From: an uncultured Bacteroidales bacterium
GTDB taxonomy: Bacteria; Bacteroidota; Bacteroidia; Bacteroidales; FEN-979
Direction: 5' to 3'
NCBI GenBank assembly: GCA_903926565.1
Contig: CAIYJU010000102.1
Coordinates: forward strand, 1-45,451
DNA length: 45,451 bases
The notes beneath the pieces were generated by a model. It ran no database searches. It was given only the letters and a program-made list of their open reading frames with translations, and was not told the DNA's origin. Numbering within the stretch: the stretch's first letter is position 1; each line of letters opens with the position of its first letter. Shown here in pieces: positions 7,296 to 17,023 of the stretch. The position numbers and the translations under genes were made by a program.

Positions 7296-9656
7296 TGCAA
7301 ATTTGCGGTAATTTTCATCGAGAATATTTTCCATTCCCAATTCCACATTGACATATTTTATGATCTGGTAGCTTAATTTAAGGTTCAACGTGTACCAGGA
7401 AGGCATTCCGTATGGTGTTGCATATTTTTCATTATCCTCCCCACTGTTACTGTACTGACTGATTCTTTTCCATCCGTTGTACATCAGGTAGAAATCCCCT
7501 TTGAATTTTTTCACCTCAAGGCGGAAAGATGTCATTCCGAATACCGGCGGAATATGATCCAGGGGTAACATTTTTGTAACATCATATCCATACGTATATG
7601 AAAGATTGCTGAGTATTGAAAACGAATTTGTCACCTGCGCCAGAACACTTCCCTGAAATCCACAAACGTAGGCGTTACCCGTGTTGACAGGAGCCAGCGT
7701 CTGATACGTCTTGTCATCAATTGTAATGGAATCATTTCCATTGTAGGCAAAAGGTCTGATAACCTGGGCGTTCTTCAGCCAGTTGTAAAACAGGGTGCCT
7801 TCAAGGTGAACTTTTTCAAGGATGGTTTTACTGACGGAGAGTTCAATGTTGTACGACTGCTCGGGACCCAGATCTGGATTTGGAACAACAATGGTGTTGG
7901 ATTGCAGTACATTAAGTTTGGTAAGATCGTCAATGTTGGGCGCCCTGAATCCTGTGGAACCCACCATGGAGAATTTCCAGTCGCGGCCGGGAGCGGCGAT
8001 AAGGCCAAGATACCCATTGAGTGCAGTGTTTTGTTGCGTGATATTCGGATCAAACGGGATCTTCATGATCTTAACCATGGTATCCGAGTAGGCTGCATTC
8101 AATGTCACATAATTGAACCGGATACCCTGTGAAAATGCAAATACTTTGCTGATCTTCCAGTTGTTTGAAAGGAAGGCTGAAAGGTACATCATGCTGGCTT
8201 TTTTGTCAGGATAACGGGTTGCACGATCATACGTTGTTACTCCGGTGTTAATATTTTCGTTATAAGCAGCAGAACCAACATCATTGTAATCGAGTTCGAT
8301 CCCGTAATGGAGGTTATCTTTTGAGGTTATTTTCTTGTCAAAATCAGCGTTAAAAGAAACAATGCCAACCGTTTCAAGGTTGAATTTTTTCCTGGAGCTG
8401 CCAAAATCACGTTGAATACGATCTTCGCGAATATTCTGGTACCCGACGATGAAGTTGGCGTGGTCTAAAAACAGGCTGTTCAGGGTGTATTCCGCTTTCA
8501 GAGAAGCCAATAGCCGGGACTGGGGACCGTAATACCATTCGGCATAACTCATGGTACTGTCGTTCTTCATTTCTGTCAACCGGTCATACCTTGGAATATC
8601 ACTTGAGTTGGAATATTGAACATTCAATATGTACTTACTATGGGTACCCGGCTGAAATAGAACTTTTCCTAAAAAATTATACTGGTTGTACGCTGAACCT
8701 ATCTGAATCCACGGCTTATCATTCGTCACAGTAACATCATTACCATCAATACGATCGGCATAAAAAAGTCGCTGACCAAAGGAACCAAACCCCGGTTTAT
8801 TGACTTTACCTTCGCTAAGGTCTCCAAAGTTACTATATGAGAAATTCAGCAGGACAGCTATTTTTTCCCAGCCCAGATTGAGATTTAACCCACCGGTTTT
8901 CTCTGTATTGGCAGAGGAGAACCTGCCAAGAACATTGCCATGAACCTCCATTTTACCTTTGGCTGAGAGCGTCGGATCTTTGGTGATGAAATTGACAACG
9001 CCTCCCAATGCATCACTTCCGAAAATCGTAGAACCCGGGCCATAAAGGATCTCTGTTGAGGCCAGGCCAAACGGGTCAACTGTGATGGCACTCTGAAGGT
9101 GTCCGGCCCGGTATATGGCATTGTTCATGCGAATGCCATCCACAACCAGCAAAACTTTATTGGCTTCAAAGCCACGCAGCACGGGGCTCCCTCCCCCCAA
9201 CTGGCTTGTCTGGACAAAAACATTTCCTGTTTGTTCCAGCATAATTGCCGTATTCTGCGGGTTCTGAAATGCAATCTCCTTGGCTTGTATCACCTCGATT
9301 TTATTTGGCAGATCAGAACGCTTTTCTTCAGACCGATTCCCGGTGATTACAAATTCATCAAGTTTGATCACGTTTTCAGTAAGGTATATTTGTCCTGAAG
9401 CTGGAATGGCGGATTTCAACACCATGAAAGTCTGAAAAGCAACATGTGTGAAATAAAGTGAATCTCCAGCCATGAATGATTTGAGATCCGCCTCGCCGTC
9501 AATGTTTGTGATCGCCATTTTGGTCTTGTTCTTGTTTGCAACGCTGACCTGGCTGATTGGCTGCAGGTCGGATTTGTCAAGGACTTTCACCTGCTGGCCG
9601 TGGGTAGCAAGTGTCATTAAAATTATTAAGGCTGATAAAATTGTAGTTAATTTCAT
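7239..9656 (-). CDS. TonB-dependent outer membrane receptor (possibly heme/hemoprotein type)
   Basis: 805-aa outer-membrane gated channel energised by TonB-ExbBD. It has a signal peptide (residues 1-20), then a carboxypeptidase-regulatory-like Ig domain (about 22-95). The plug (about 100-225) includes RGFEANKVLLVVDGIRMNNA and YGPGSTIFGSDALGGVVNF. A 22-strand-type barrel ends in a conserved C-terminus (RNVIVALRANL). A FRAPN box and a following NPDLGPE box recall heme/hemoglobin receptors, but this is suggestive only. The gene lies downstream, in the same direction, of a small membrane-anchored protein. Its 3' end overlaps coaE on the opposite strand by 57 bp. Confidence 0.9.
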   Translation of the reverse strand: MKLTTILSALIILMTLATHGQQVKVLDKSDLQPISQVSVANKNKTKMAITNIDGEADLKSFMAGDSLYFTHVAFQTFMVLKSAIPASGQIYLTENVIKLDEFVITGNRSEEKRSDLPNKIEVIQAKEIAFQNPQNTAIMLEQTGNVFVQTSQLGGGSPVLRGFEANKVLLVVDGIRMNNAIYRAGHLQSAITVDPFGLASTEILYGPGSTIFGSDALGGVVNFITKDPTLSAKGKMEVHGNVLGRFSSANTEKTGGLNLNLGWEKIAVLLNFSYSNFGDLSEGKVNKPGFGSFGQRLFYADRIDGNDVTVTNDKPWIQIGSAYNQYNFLGKVLFQPGTHSKYILNVQYSNSSDIPRYDRLTEMKNDSTMSYAEWYYGPQSRLLASLKAEYTLNSLFLDHANFIVGYQNIREDRIQRDFGSSRKKFNLETVGIVSFNADFDKKITSKDNLHYGIELDYNDVGSAAYNENINTGVTTYDRATRYPDKKASMMYLSAFLSNNWKISKVFAFSQGIRFNYVTLNAAYSDTMVKIMKIPFDPNITQQNTALNGYLGLIAAPGRDWKFSMVGSTGFRAPNIDDLTKLNVLQSNTIVVPNPDLGPEQSYNIELSVSKTILEKVHLEGTLFYNWLKNAQVIRPFAYNGNDSITIDDKTYQTLAPVNTGNAYVCGFQGSVLAQVTNSFSILSNLSYTYGYDVTKMLPLDHIPPVFGMTSFRLEVKKFKGDFYLMYNGWKRISQYSNSGEDNEKYATPYGMPSWYTLNLKLSYQIIKYVNVELGMENILDENYRKFASGISSPGRNVIVALRANL

Positions 9657-9855
9657 ATACTAATAAATTACAAATGAGTTTATTGTAAAAAGAAAATTTA
9701 TCCTCTCATAAAGGCTTCTGCCACAAGTAAGGACTATGCAGCAGGGCCTTGCCGGAATGTACTACGAGCAGCCGATTCAAGCCTTAACAATTATTCAAGA
9801 CGGAAATTCAACCTGCGGTAACCGGGTTCAAAAAAAGTGTTTAAAAATCTGCCTA

Positions 9856-10350
9856 TCAGGAAATTTCAGGGGGCGGGCTCCAGGTAGGGAGCAATGAGGA
9901 TTTTAATAAAACATGAATTCTTGGAAACAGCAATTGGCCTGTTAATAAGGCTTTAAAATCATTGTGTTTTTGAATAAAAAAAAGCAGATTCATCTGCTCC
10001 AATGGAATGAAATGAACCTTATTCTGGTTAACACGCTTCAATCCTGCAAAAAGAGCTGTCTCTTTTTTATCATGGAAGCAAATGAAAAGTGTTGTCTTCC
10101 CGGTTTTTATTTCACGTAAAATATCATACAAAGCACCTTTGTATCTGAATTCCTTGCGGTCAACCCGTTGAAACTCCTTATTGTTTTCTACATCATTAAT
10201 TTTCAGAACAGTCAACCGTGAAGTTTGTTCCTGAATGTTTTTCTGCACCTCAATTTTAATAATTTGTTTGTTCCATTCAAAAAGGAGATAGTATCCCACT
10301 GAATTAAACAGGAAAATTATCAGAATGAAAATTGTCAGTATTTTTTTCAA
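9856..10350 (-). CDS. Small membrane-anchored protein of unknown function upstream of a TonB receptor gene
   Basis: Not recognised. The frame is open up to 10452, but no ATG is well placed. A TTG at 10350 starts directly before a strong membrane helix (KKILTIFILIIFLF) and lies just downstream of a -7 element, so a 164-aa product is chosen. After the helix comes a basic, lysine-rich extracytoplasmic domain of about 135 residues without cysteines, ending PTWSPPPEIS. It precedes the TonB receptor gene by 199 bp on the same strand, which suggests a linked role in uptake or its sensing. The alternative start at 10452 would add about 34 residues and overlap mqnA. Confidence 0.6.
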   Translation of the reverse strand: MKKILTIFILIIFLFNSVGYYLLFEWNKQIIKIEVQKNIQEQTSRLTVLKINDVENNKEFQRVDRKEFRYKGALYDILREIKTGKTTLFICFHDKKETALFAGLKRVNQNKVHFIPLEQMNLLFFIQKHNDFKALLTGQLLFPRIHVLLKSSLLPTWSPPPEIS

Positions 10351-10372
10351 ATTCTTCGATAATAATAATCTG

Positions 10373-10380
10373 CAAAAGTA
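10373..10380 (-). promoter_or_regulatory. -7 promoter element (minus strand)
   Basis: TACTTTTG on the minus strand fits TAnnTTTG and lies 23 bp before the TTG start at 10350. It supports the shorter start of the membrane-anchored protein. No well-spaced -33 element is obvious. Confidence 0.4.
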
Positions 10381-10396
10381 AAGAAATTTGTATTTA

Positions 10397-10429
10397 TTGG
10401 AGAGACAAACTTCAAATCCCCTATTTTTG
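10397..10429 (+). promoter_or_regulatory. Promoter of mqnA
   Basis: TATTTTTG at 10422-10429 matches TAnnTTTG. A TTG at 10397-10399 sits 22 nt upstream, close to the usual 19-21 nt -33 spacing. The ATG at 10447 follows 17 bp later. It is divergent from the minus-strand element at 10373-10380. Confidence 0.5.
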
Positions 10430-10446
10430 CCAACCAAACATGGCAC

Positions 10447-11190
10447 ATGCAACCACTTAGAATATCAGCAGTTTCTTATCTGAATACATTCCCGTTTGTC
10501 TTTGGGCTTAAAGAGTCGGGAATTTTACATAATTTCACCCTTGAACTTGATGTACCATCAGTATGTGCCGACAAGTTTAAGAGAGGACTTGTGGATATTG
10601 CACTGGTTCCTGTTGGTGTACTGCCGGAATTAAGCGCTTTTCATTACCTGTCTGATTTTTGCATTGGTGCGACTGGCGAAGTAAAAACCGTGTTATTGTT
10701 GTCGAAAGTGCCGCTGGAAAAAATCAGCCGGGTTTCACTTGATTTTGATTCACGCACCTCAGTTCAACTCGTAAAAGTACTGGCTGAAAAGTACTGGCAA
10801 ATCGAACCGGAGTGGGTAAACCTGGAGCAAGGGGATTTCTCCGGGATGCAGGAGTTGGAATCGGTTGTCGCCATCGGCGACAAGACATTCGGCATGCGTC
10901 ATAAATTCCCTTATGTGTATGATCTGGCCGAAGCCTGGATACACCAGACAGGGCTGCCATTTGTATTTGCTGTTTGGGTATCAGGGGAAATTCTGTCTGA
11001 TGACCAGATTCAACAATTCAGCGACAGTCTATCGTTCGGAATTAGTCACAAGTCTGAATGTCTTGAATACTTCAGGGATCGGTTACCTTTCGGGGAGGAT
11101 AGTCTGAAATACCTTGAAGAGAACATCTCATATCATTTTGATGATGATAAGAGGCGGGGGTTGGATTTATTTCTGAGGTACATACGGTGA
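10447..11190 (+). CDS. mqnA: Chorismate dehydratase MqnA (futalosine menaquinone pathway)
   Basis: Periplasmic-binding-protein-like enzyme that converts chorismate to 3-enolpyruvylbenzoate, the first committed step of the futalosine route. The family signature SYLNTFPF is at residues 9-16. Further landmarks are ADKFKRGLVDIALVPVG, CIGATGEVKTVLL, DFDSRTSVQLVKVL and the loop VAIGDKTF. No signal peptide is present, as expected for this cytosolic member. Length (247 aa) is typical. No other mqn genes are next to it. The spacer downstream starts the 18-bp repeat array 36 bp after the stop. Confidence 0.92.
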   Translation: MQPLRISAVSYLNTFPFVFGLKESGILHNFTLELDVPSVCADKFKRGLVDIALVPVGVLPELSAFHYLSDFCIGATGEVKTVLLLSKVPLEKISRVSLDFDSRTSVQLVKVLAEKYWQIEPEWVNLEQGDFSGMQELESVVAIGDKTFGMRHKFPYVYDLAEAWIHQTGLPFVFAVWVSGEILSDDQIQQFSDSLSFGISHKSECLEYFRDRLPFGEDSLKYLEENISYHFDDDKRRGLDLFLRYIR

Positions 11191-11225
11191 ATTCCTTGTA
11201 ACACATGGTCATCACCGGGTCTACC

Positions 11226-11382
11226 ACCCTGACGGGGTCAACCACCCTGACGGGGTCCAGCACCCTGACGGGGTCCAGCACACTGACGGGGTCCACCACC
11301 CTGACGGGGTCCAGCACCCTGACGGGGTCCAGCACCCTGACGGGGTCCACCACCCTGACGGGGTCCAGCACCCTGACGGGGT
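11226..11382. repeat. Left array: nine 18-bp palindromic repeats
   Basis: Nine copies of a core ACCCTGACGGGGT repeat at an exact 18-bp period (cores start at 11226, 11244, 11262, 11280, 11298, 11316, 11334, 11352 and 11370). The five-base linkers are mostly CCAGC or CCACC. The fourth core has one change (ACACTG). A shrunken copy, ATCACCGGGT, precedes at 11211-11220. Each core can fold into a 6-bp hairpin with a one-base centre, using one G-T/G-U wobble. Because 18 is a multiple of three, long repetitive frames are open on both strands; these are not called genes. Confidence 0.95.
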
Positions 11383-11496
11383 TTCAAAAAAGTTTAATAA
11401 AAAATCCAAAAAGTAGATTACCTTTTCAGAAAAAACCGATTAAGCAGGAATCACAACCCTGATTGGAATAATCAATTAGGCCTAAACCTCTTAATC

Positions 11497-12108
11497 ATGC
11501 AAAAATTTGAAACACTAGATTTTGGTAAAGTTTACCATATCTATAACAAAGGAATAAATGGTGAGGAAATATTTCTACATAACGATCACCATGAGAAATT
11601 TCTGAGGCTTTACGAGAAGTATATTGATCCTATTGCTGATACTTTCGCCTGGTGTCTTATGAAGAACCACTTCCATTTTCTCGTTAAAATAAAAGATCAG
11701 GAATTTATTAAACCAAAAAAACCGATAGGCGGAAACACCCATGGACAATTAAACAGCGACTTTCTCAGCAGGCAGTTTGGAAATCTGTTCAATGCCTATT
11801 CACAATCGTTTAATAAATGTACTAAAAGAACAGGTGGCCTGTTTCAAACACCCTTTAAAAGAAAACCAATTGAAACAGAAGACTATTTCACAACATTGGT
11901 TTTCTATATTCACAACAACCCGGTAAAACATGGCTTCTGCAAGCGACTGCAAGATTACCCATGGAGTTCTTATGCCACCATCATTTCCTTTACACCGACA
12001 AAATTAGAAAGAGAAAAAGTGATTGGATGGTTTGAAGGCACCAACAATTTTATTGCTTTTCATGAAGGCAAAAAGGAGAAATTGAATATCAGTCATCTCA
12101 TATTCTAG
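11497..12108 (+). CDS. REP-associated tyrosine transposase (RAYT), IS200-like Y1 family
   Basis: 203-aa single-strand DNA transposase-like protein. The HUH metal-binding motif appears as NHFHFLV, with His58 and His60. The likely catalytic tyrosine is Tyr101 in FNAYSQSFNK, followed by RTGGLFQTPFKRKPI, the characteristic block of RAYT proteins. YIHNNPVKHGFCKRLQDYPWSSY (140s-150s) is also a family signature. All key residues are present and the frame is intact, so it is probably functional. It lies alone between two palindromic repeat arrays, its expected substrates. An AT-rich leader of about 110 bp precedes the ATG and includes a palindrome, TTAGGCCTAA, at 11476-11485. Confidence 0.9.
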   Translation: MQKFETLDFGKVYHIYNKGINGEEIFLHNDHHEKFLRLYEKYIDPIADTFAWCLMKNHFHFLVKIKDQEFIKPKKPIGGNTHGQLNSDFLSRQFGNLFNAYSQSFNKCTKRTGGLFQTPFKRKPIETEDYFTTLVFYIHNNPVKHGFCKRLQDYPWSSYATIISFTPTKLEREKVIGWFEGTNNFIAFHEGKKEKLNISHLIF

Positions 12109-12110
12109 CA

Positions 12111-12213
12111 TCCCTGACGGGGTCTACCACCCTGACGGGATCCATCACCCTGACGGGGTCCATCACCCTGACAGGGTCCATCACCCTGACAGGGTCCACC
12201 ACCCTGACGGGGT
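12111..12213. repeat. Right array: six 18-bp palindromic repeats
   Basis: Six cores at 12111, 12129, 12147, 12165, 12183 and 12201 keep the 18-bp period and orientation of the left array. The fourth and fifth read ACCCTGACAGGGT, a perfect palindrome around a central A. The first (TCCCTG...) and second (...GGGAT) have single changes. Linkers are mostly CCATC here against CCAGC/CCACC on the left. The array begins 3 bp after the transposase stop and ends 7 bp before the yidC stop codon on the other strand. Confidence 0.93.
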
Positions 12214-12220
12214 GTCTGCA

Positions 12221-14170
12221 CTATTTTTTCACCGGATACCCGCGCTTCTTGGCCATATCTTCAAGCCTTTTCTGGAATCCTGACTTTTTAACCGTCTTTT
12301 TCCTGTTGGCTTCTATTTGCAGGTGAAGTTTCTTCTCATCAATTGTAGCCCTGATAATATAAATCTGAGCAAAAGTGAGCAGGTTGGCGAGCAGGTAATA
12401 ATAACTCAGACCCGAAGAGTAGTCATTAAACCAGAAGAGGAACATCACCGGCATGAGGTACATCATCGTCTTCATACCTGGCATTTGCGTTTGCTGTGAA
12501 CCCATCATCTGGTCATTGATCTTGGTATAGGCCACACTGGAAATCGTCATCAACAGTGCAAAAAGGCTGATATGGTCACCATAATACGGAATCGTAAAAC
12601 CTCCCGGGAATGTATAGATGGAATCATACGACGACAAATCAGTGGCCCAGAGAAACGCCTGCTGCCTCAATTCAATGGAAGATGGGAAGAAACGGAACAT
12701 CGCAATCAGGATAGGCATCTGCAGCAACAAAGGAATACAGCCGGCCATTGGGTTTACACCGGCTTTCTTGTATAAATCCATCGTGGCAGACTGCTTTTTC
12801 ATAGCATCTTCCTTGTTGGGATATTTCTTGCTTAATTCATCAATTTCCGGCTTAAGTACCCGCATTTTAGCGGATGATTTATATGTTTTATACGCTATCG
12901 GGAACAGGATGGTTTTCAGTATTATTGTAAGGATTAAGATGATGATACCATAGTTCCAGCCAAAGTTGCCAAAAAATGTGAATACCGGAATAACTGCATA
13001 AATATTGATCCAGGCCATCAGGAAGAAACCCCATCCAAGCGGGATCTGCTTTTCCAGGTCCTGATGATACTTCTTTAAACCATAGTATTTATTCGGACCA
13101 AAATACATCGATATGGCTATTGCTTTGTTTTCCGATGGTACGAATGGAATTCCAACCTCGGCCGACATCGATTTAAGATACCTGTTCCCTCCGGGCAGTG
13201 TTGCCACCCTTAATTTGGGATCACTGAAAAAATCATCTGCAATAATGGTACTGGTAAAAAACTGTTGTTTATAGGAGATCCATTTAAGTCGCTCATTTTT
13301 GAGAATCTTCTCCTCATCATTGGATTCGGAGAGGTTGTCAACTTTATCTTCTGTATATTTAAAATACAAGCCTGTGCTCAAACGCTCCATATTCAGGCTC
13401 TTCTCCTGGCGCTTCAGGTTGTCGTTCCAGGTCAAAACAAGAAATTTTGTTGCAGGATCAATGTTGTCGGTCATGTTCACAAACTTCACCTGGTACCGCA
13501 ACATATATTCATTGCCTTTTACCGTATAAATATATTCGATATACTTGTCAGGGTCAATTGTACTGTCAGAGGCCGAAACGAACAAGCGCATGCCAAACCG
13601 GAGTGAATCAGTTCCGCTGACTTTCGTTTTATGCTGTCCGGCATTTGGTGAATCAGGCCAGAATGGCTGAAAATAGAGCCTGTTGGTGTTAATGATGCGA
13701 TTGTTTGAAAAGAACGAAAGCCCAAAATGCAGCGAATCATTGCTAAGCAATTGCAAAGGTTGCTGATCCCATGTACGATAATCCTTGAGTTCAACATGGG
13801 CAATTTTACCGCCCAGCGATGCCACCTGAAGTTTGAATACATCATTTTCAATGGAATACATGGTATCCTTTCCAACAGCAGCATTGGCAAATGACCCCAG
13901 CTCATCTTTCATTGACAACCGAAGTACCGTGACTGAGTCCAGTTTTTTCCCGGTAGAAAGGATCTTTTCTTTCTCTTGGGCGATTACAATTGCCCTGTCG
14001 CGCGCAAGCGCCTTAATATCAGATTCCCTTTTGGTCTGGGTGGCAAGGTAGGTCGAGTCGGCCTTACGCTTCATTTCTTTCAACTGCTCCTGGGAAGGGC
14101 TCATCAGATAGCTGTAACCGATGAAAATCCCGAATATCAGGACAAGGCCAATAATGGTATTTTTATTCAT
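12221..14170 (-). CDS. yidC: Membrane protein insertase YidC
   Basis: Inner-membrane insertase that works alone or with SecYEG. At 649 aa it has the Gram-negative layout: N-terminal membrane helix (about 5-23), a large periplasmic beta domain (about 100-360) and a C-terminal Oxa1/YidC core with five membrane helices (about 375-610). Recognisable core segments are GWNYGIIILILTIILKTILFP, the amphipathic KMRVLKPEIDELSKKYPN and MAGCIPLLLQMPILIAMFRFF. It ends with a basic tail (KKTVKKSGFQKRL) that may contact ribosomes. It follows pyrG on the same strand after 42 bp, so they may be cotranscribed. Its stop is 7 bp from the right repeat array. Confidence 0.96.
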   Translation of the reverse strand: MNKNTIIGLVLIFGIFIGYSYLMSPSQEQLKEMKRKADSTYLATQTKRESDIKALARDRAIVIAQEKEKILSTGKKLDSVTVLRLSMKDELGSFANAAVGKDTMYSIENDVFKLQVASLGGKIAHVELKDYRTWDQQPLQLLSNDSLHFGLSFFSNNRIINTNRLYFQPFWPDSPNAGQHKTKVSGTDSLRFGMRLFVSASDSTIDPDKYIEYIYTVKGNEYMLRYQVKFVNMTDNIDPATKFLVLTWNDNLKRQEKSLNMERLSTGLYFKYTEDKVDNLSESNDEEKILKNERLKWISYKQQFFTSTIIADDFFSDPKLRVATLPGGNRYLKSMSAEVGIPFVPSENKAIAISMYFGPNKYYGLKKYHQDLEKQIPLGWGFFLMAWINIYAVIPVFTFFGNFGWNYGIIILILTIILKTILFPIAYKTYKSSAKMRVLKPEIDELSKKYPNKEDAMKKQSATMDLYKKAGVNPMAGCIPLLLQMPILIAMFRFFPSSIELRQQAFLWATDLSSYDSIYTFPGGFTIPYYGDHISLFALLMTISSVAYTKINDQMMGSQQTQMPGMKTMMYLMPVMFLFWFNDYSSGLSYYYLLANLLTFAQIYIIRATIDEKKLHLQIEANRKKTVKKSGFQKRLEDMAKKRGYPVKK

Positions 14171-14212
14171 AGTAGTGATTGGAAAAACGGGTGCAAAGGT
14201 ACAAAAAATGTC

Positions 14213-15823
14213 TTATCTGTCAGCGTAGTCCTTTGCTGCCTTGACAAAACTCATGAAAAGGGGGTGTGGCCGGGCAACCGTGCTTTTGTATTCAGGATGA
14301 AACTGAACTCCCACAAACCATGGATGATTTTCAAGTTCAATGATTTCAACAAGGTTGTCTTTTTGATTTACACCAACAGGTTTCATACCTGCCCTGGTGT
14401 AAAGATCAAGATATTCATTGTTAAATTCAAACCGGTGACGGTGACGCTCCTTGATATTCTCCTGCTGATAAACCGGGAATACCTTTGAGCCGTGGGCGAG
14501 TTTACAAGGATAAGACCCGAGCCGCATGGTTCCACCCAAACCGGAGATCTTTTTTTGCATCTCCATCATGTCGATGACCGGATATGGGGTAAGTTTATTG
14601 AATTCGGTTGAATGGGCACCCGATAATCCAAGTACGTTCCTGCCAAACTCAATCACGGCACACTGCATTCCGAGGCAGATCCCAAAGAATGGCACCAGAT
14701 TTTCGCGTGCATATTTAATTGCCGCTATTTTTCCTTCAATTCCTCGTTCCCCGAAGCCCGGAGCAACCAGGATCCCATCCAGTTTACCCAGCTTTTCTGC
14801 CACATTTTCATCATTGAGAAATTCAGAATGGAAGGTTTGCACCTTTACCTTTACGCCGTTTGACGTTCCAGCATGGATGAACGACTCATTGATAGATTTA
14901 TAGGCATCTTTCAATTCGACATATTTCCCTACCAGCCCTATATTGACTTCACCGGAAGGGTGTTTGAGTGCATATAAAAATTGTTCCCAGTCGGTCAGGT
15001 CAGGTTCCTGATCGTAAGGCATGTTGGTTTTTTTAAGAATTTCAAGGTCCAGGTTTTCTTCCCTCATCAGGATCGGCACGTCGTAAATCGATTCGGCGTC
15101 AATGGATTCGATAACCGAAGACGGGCTTACATTGCAGAAAAGCGCAATTTTGTTCCGGATTCCTTCAGACAGGTGCTTTTCAGTGCGGCATACGATAATA
15201 TCGGGTTGAACTCCCGACTCGAGGAGTGTTTTAACTGAATGCTGGGTAGGCTTGGTTTTCAGCTCCCCTGCTGCCGCAAGATATGGAACCAGGGTGAGGT
15301 GAACCACCACGCAGTTGAAACCGAGTTCCCAGCGAAGCTGCCTGACCGCCTCTATAAAAGGCAGTGATTCGATGTCTCCAACGGTTCCTCCGATTTCAGT
15401 AATGATAAAGTCATAGTCTCCCCTGTTGGCAAGTAATTTGATCCGGTATTTGATCTCATCGGTTATATGCGGAATCACCTGGACTGTCTCGCCCAGGTAT
15501 TCGCCCTGGCGCTCTTTTGTGATCACCGACTGGTAAATGACACCTGTGGTAACATTGTTTGCCTGTGAAGTAGGAACATTCGAAAAACGTTCGTAATGCC
15601 CAAGGTCAAGATCGGTTTCAGCTCCATCTTCTGTAACAAAACACTCCCCGTGTTCATAAGGATTCAGTGTTCCCGGGTCGATATTGATGTAAGGATCCAG
15701 CTTTTGAATTGTAACGGAAAACCCGCGTGCAACAAGTAGTTTGGCGATAGAGGAAGAGATAATCCCTTTTCCCAATGAAGATGTGACTCCGCCAGTGACG
15801 AATATGTATTTTGTACTTGACAT
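14213..15823 (-). CDS. pyrG: CTP synthase
   Basis: Makes CTP from UTP using glutamine and ATP. The synthetase half (about 1-270) opens with [17 protein letters not shown], including the P-loop, and has [20 protein letters not shown] and the GEVFVT-like activation segment. The class I glutamine amidotransferase half (about 290-536) has the nucleophile elbow FFGICLGMQ with Cys383 and the GVQFHPEY histidine/glutamate pair. The length of 536 aa is normal. The gene is divergent from gap with a short shared upstream region. Confidence 0.97.
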   Translation of the reverse strand: MSSTKYIFVTGGVTSSLGKGIISSSIAKLLVARGFSVTIQKLDPYINIDPGTLNPYEHGECFVTEDGAETDLDLGHYERFSNVPTSQANNVTTGVIYQSVITKERQGEYLGETVQVIPHITDEIKYRIKLLANRGDYDFIITEIGGTVGDIESLPFIEAVRQLRWELGFNCVVVHLTLVPYLAAAGELKTKPTQHSVKTLLESGVQPDIIVCRTEKHLSEGIRNKIALFCNVSPSSVIESIDAESIYDVPILMREENLDLEILKKTNMPYDQEPDLTDWEQFLYALKHPSGEVNIGLVGKYVELKDAYKSINESFIHAGTSNGVKVKVQTFHSEFLNDENVAEKLGKLDGILVAPGFGERGIEGKIAAIKYARENLVPFFGICLGMQCAVIEFGRNVLGLSGAHSTEFNKLTPYPVIDMMEMQKKISGLGGTMRLGSYPCKLAHGSKVFPVYQQENIKERHRHRFEFNNEYLDLYTRAGMKPVGVNQKDNLVEIIELENHPWFVGVQFHPEYKSTVARPHPLFMSFVKAAKDYADR

Positions 15824-15853
15824 TAAAAATTTGATTGATGTTCAGAACCCCGG

Positions 15854-15861
15854 CAAAATTA
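15854..15861 (-). promoter_or_regulatory. -7 promoter element of pyrG
   Basis: TAATTTTG on the minus strand matches TAnnTTTG and lies 31 bp upstream of the pyrG ATG. The same octamer faces the other way for gap at 15898-15905. Confidence 0.45.
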
Positions 15862-15897
15862 CGTTAATTATTTATGATTTACGATTGTTAAATTCTG

Positions 15898-15905
15898 TAA
15901 TTTTG
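15898..15905 (+). promoter_or_regulatory. -7 promoter element of gap
   Basis: TAATTTTG matches TAnnTTTG and lies 45 bp before the gap ATG. It is back to back with the pyrG element, only 36 bp apart. No -33 TTTG is clear. Confidence 0.45.
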
Positions 15906-15923
15906 CAGCTCAGTTTCAATTAA

Positions 15924-16955
<1,032 letters not shown>

Positions 16956-16973
16956 TAAGAGACATATTGTCAT

Positions 16974-17007
16974 AAAAAAAGCCGTCCGGTTTGTGACGGC
17001 TTTTTTT
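16974..17007. terminator. Intrinsic terminator after gap
   Basis: A stem GCCGTC/GACGGC (16981-16986 with 16995-17000) with the loop CGGTTTGT is flanked by seven A and seven T. The A and T tracts could extend the stem to 13 bp, and the T run follows as expected for termination. The symmetry would allow it to work in either direction. Confidence 0.9.
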
Positions 17008-17023
17008 ATGCACAAATAATTCG

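Larger units (their letters stand above)
11211..12213 (+). mobile_element. RAYT locus flanked by two arrays of an 18-bp palindromic repeat
   Basis: A transposase gene of the REP-associated Y1 (HUH) class is bracketed by two same-orientation arrays of the same 18-bp repeat (11226-11382 and 12111-12213). Nothing else is coded inside. The block sits between mqnA and yidC without damaging either. This is the layout of a REP/RAYT system rather than of a classical insertion sequence, because no terminal inverted repeats or target duplications are visible. The palindromic core ACCCTGACRGGGT is the likely hairpin substrate. That is inferred from known RAYT biology. Confidence 0.75.

Noticed and set aside
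9657..9855. Possible cobalamin or other riboswitch in front of the first TonB receptor gene
   Set aside because: On the minus strand I found no B12-box or other riboswitch consensus; the 199-bp spacer holds nothing I can name.
11205..11462. Open frame encoding a Ser-Thr-Leu-Thr-Gly repeat protein across the left array, with matching frames on the minus strand
   Set aside because: The 18-bp period is a multiple of three and contains no stop codon, so several frames stay open automatically. There is no sign of translation or of an unrelated coding flank.
11226..12213. CRISPR array
   Set aside because: The units are 18 bp with near-identical 5-bp linkers; there are no unique spacers and no cas genes.
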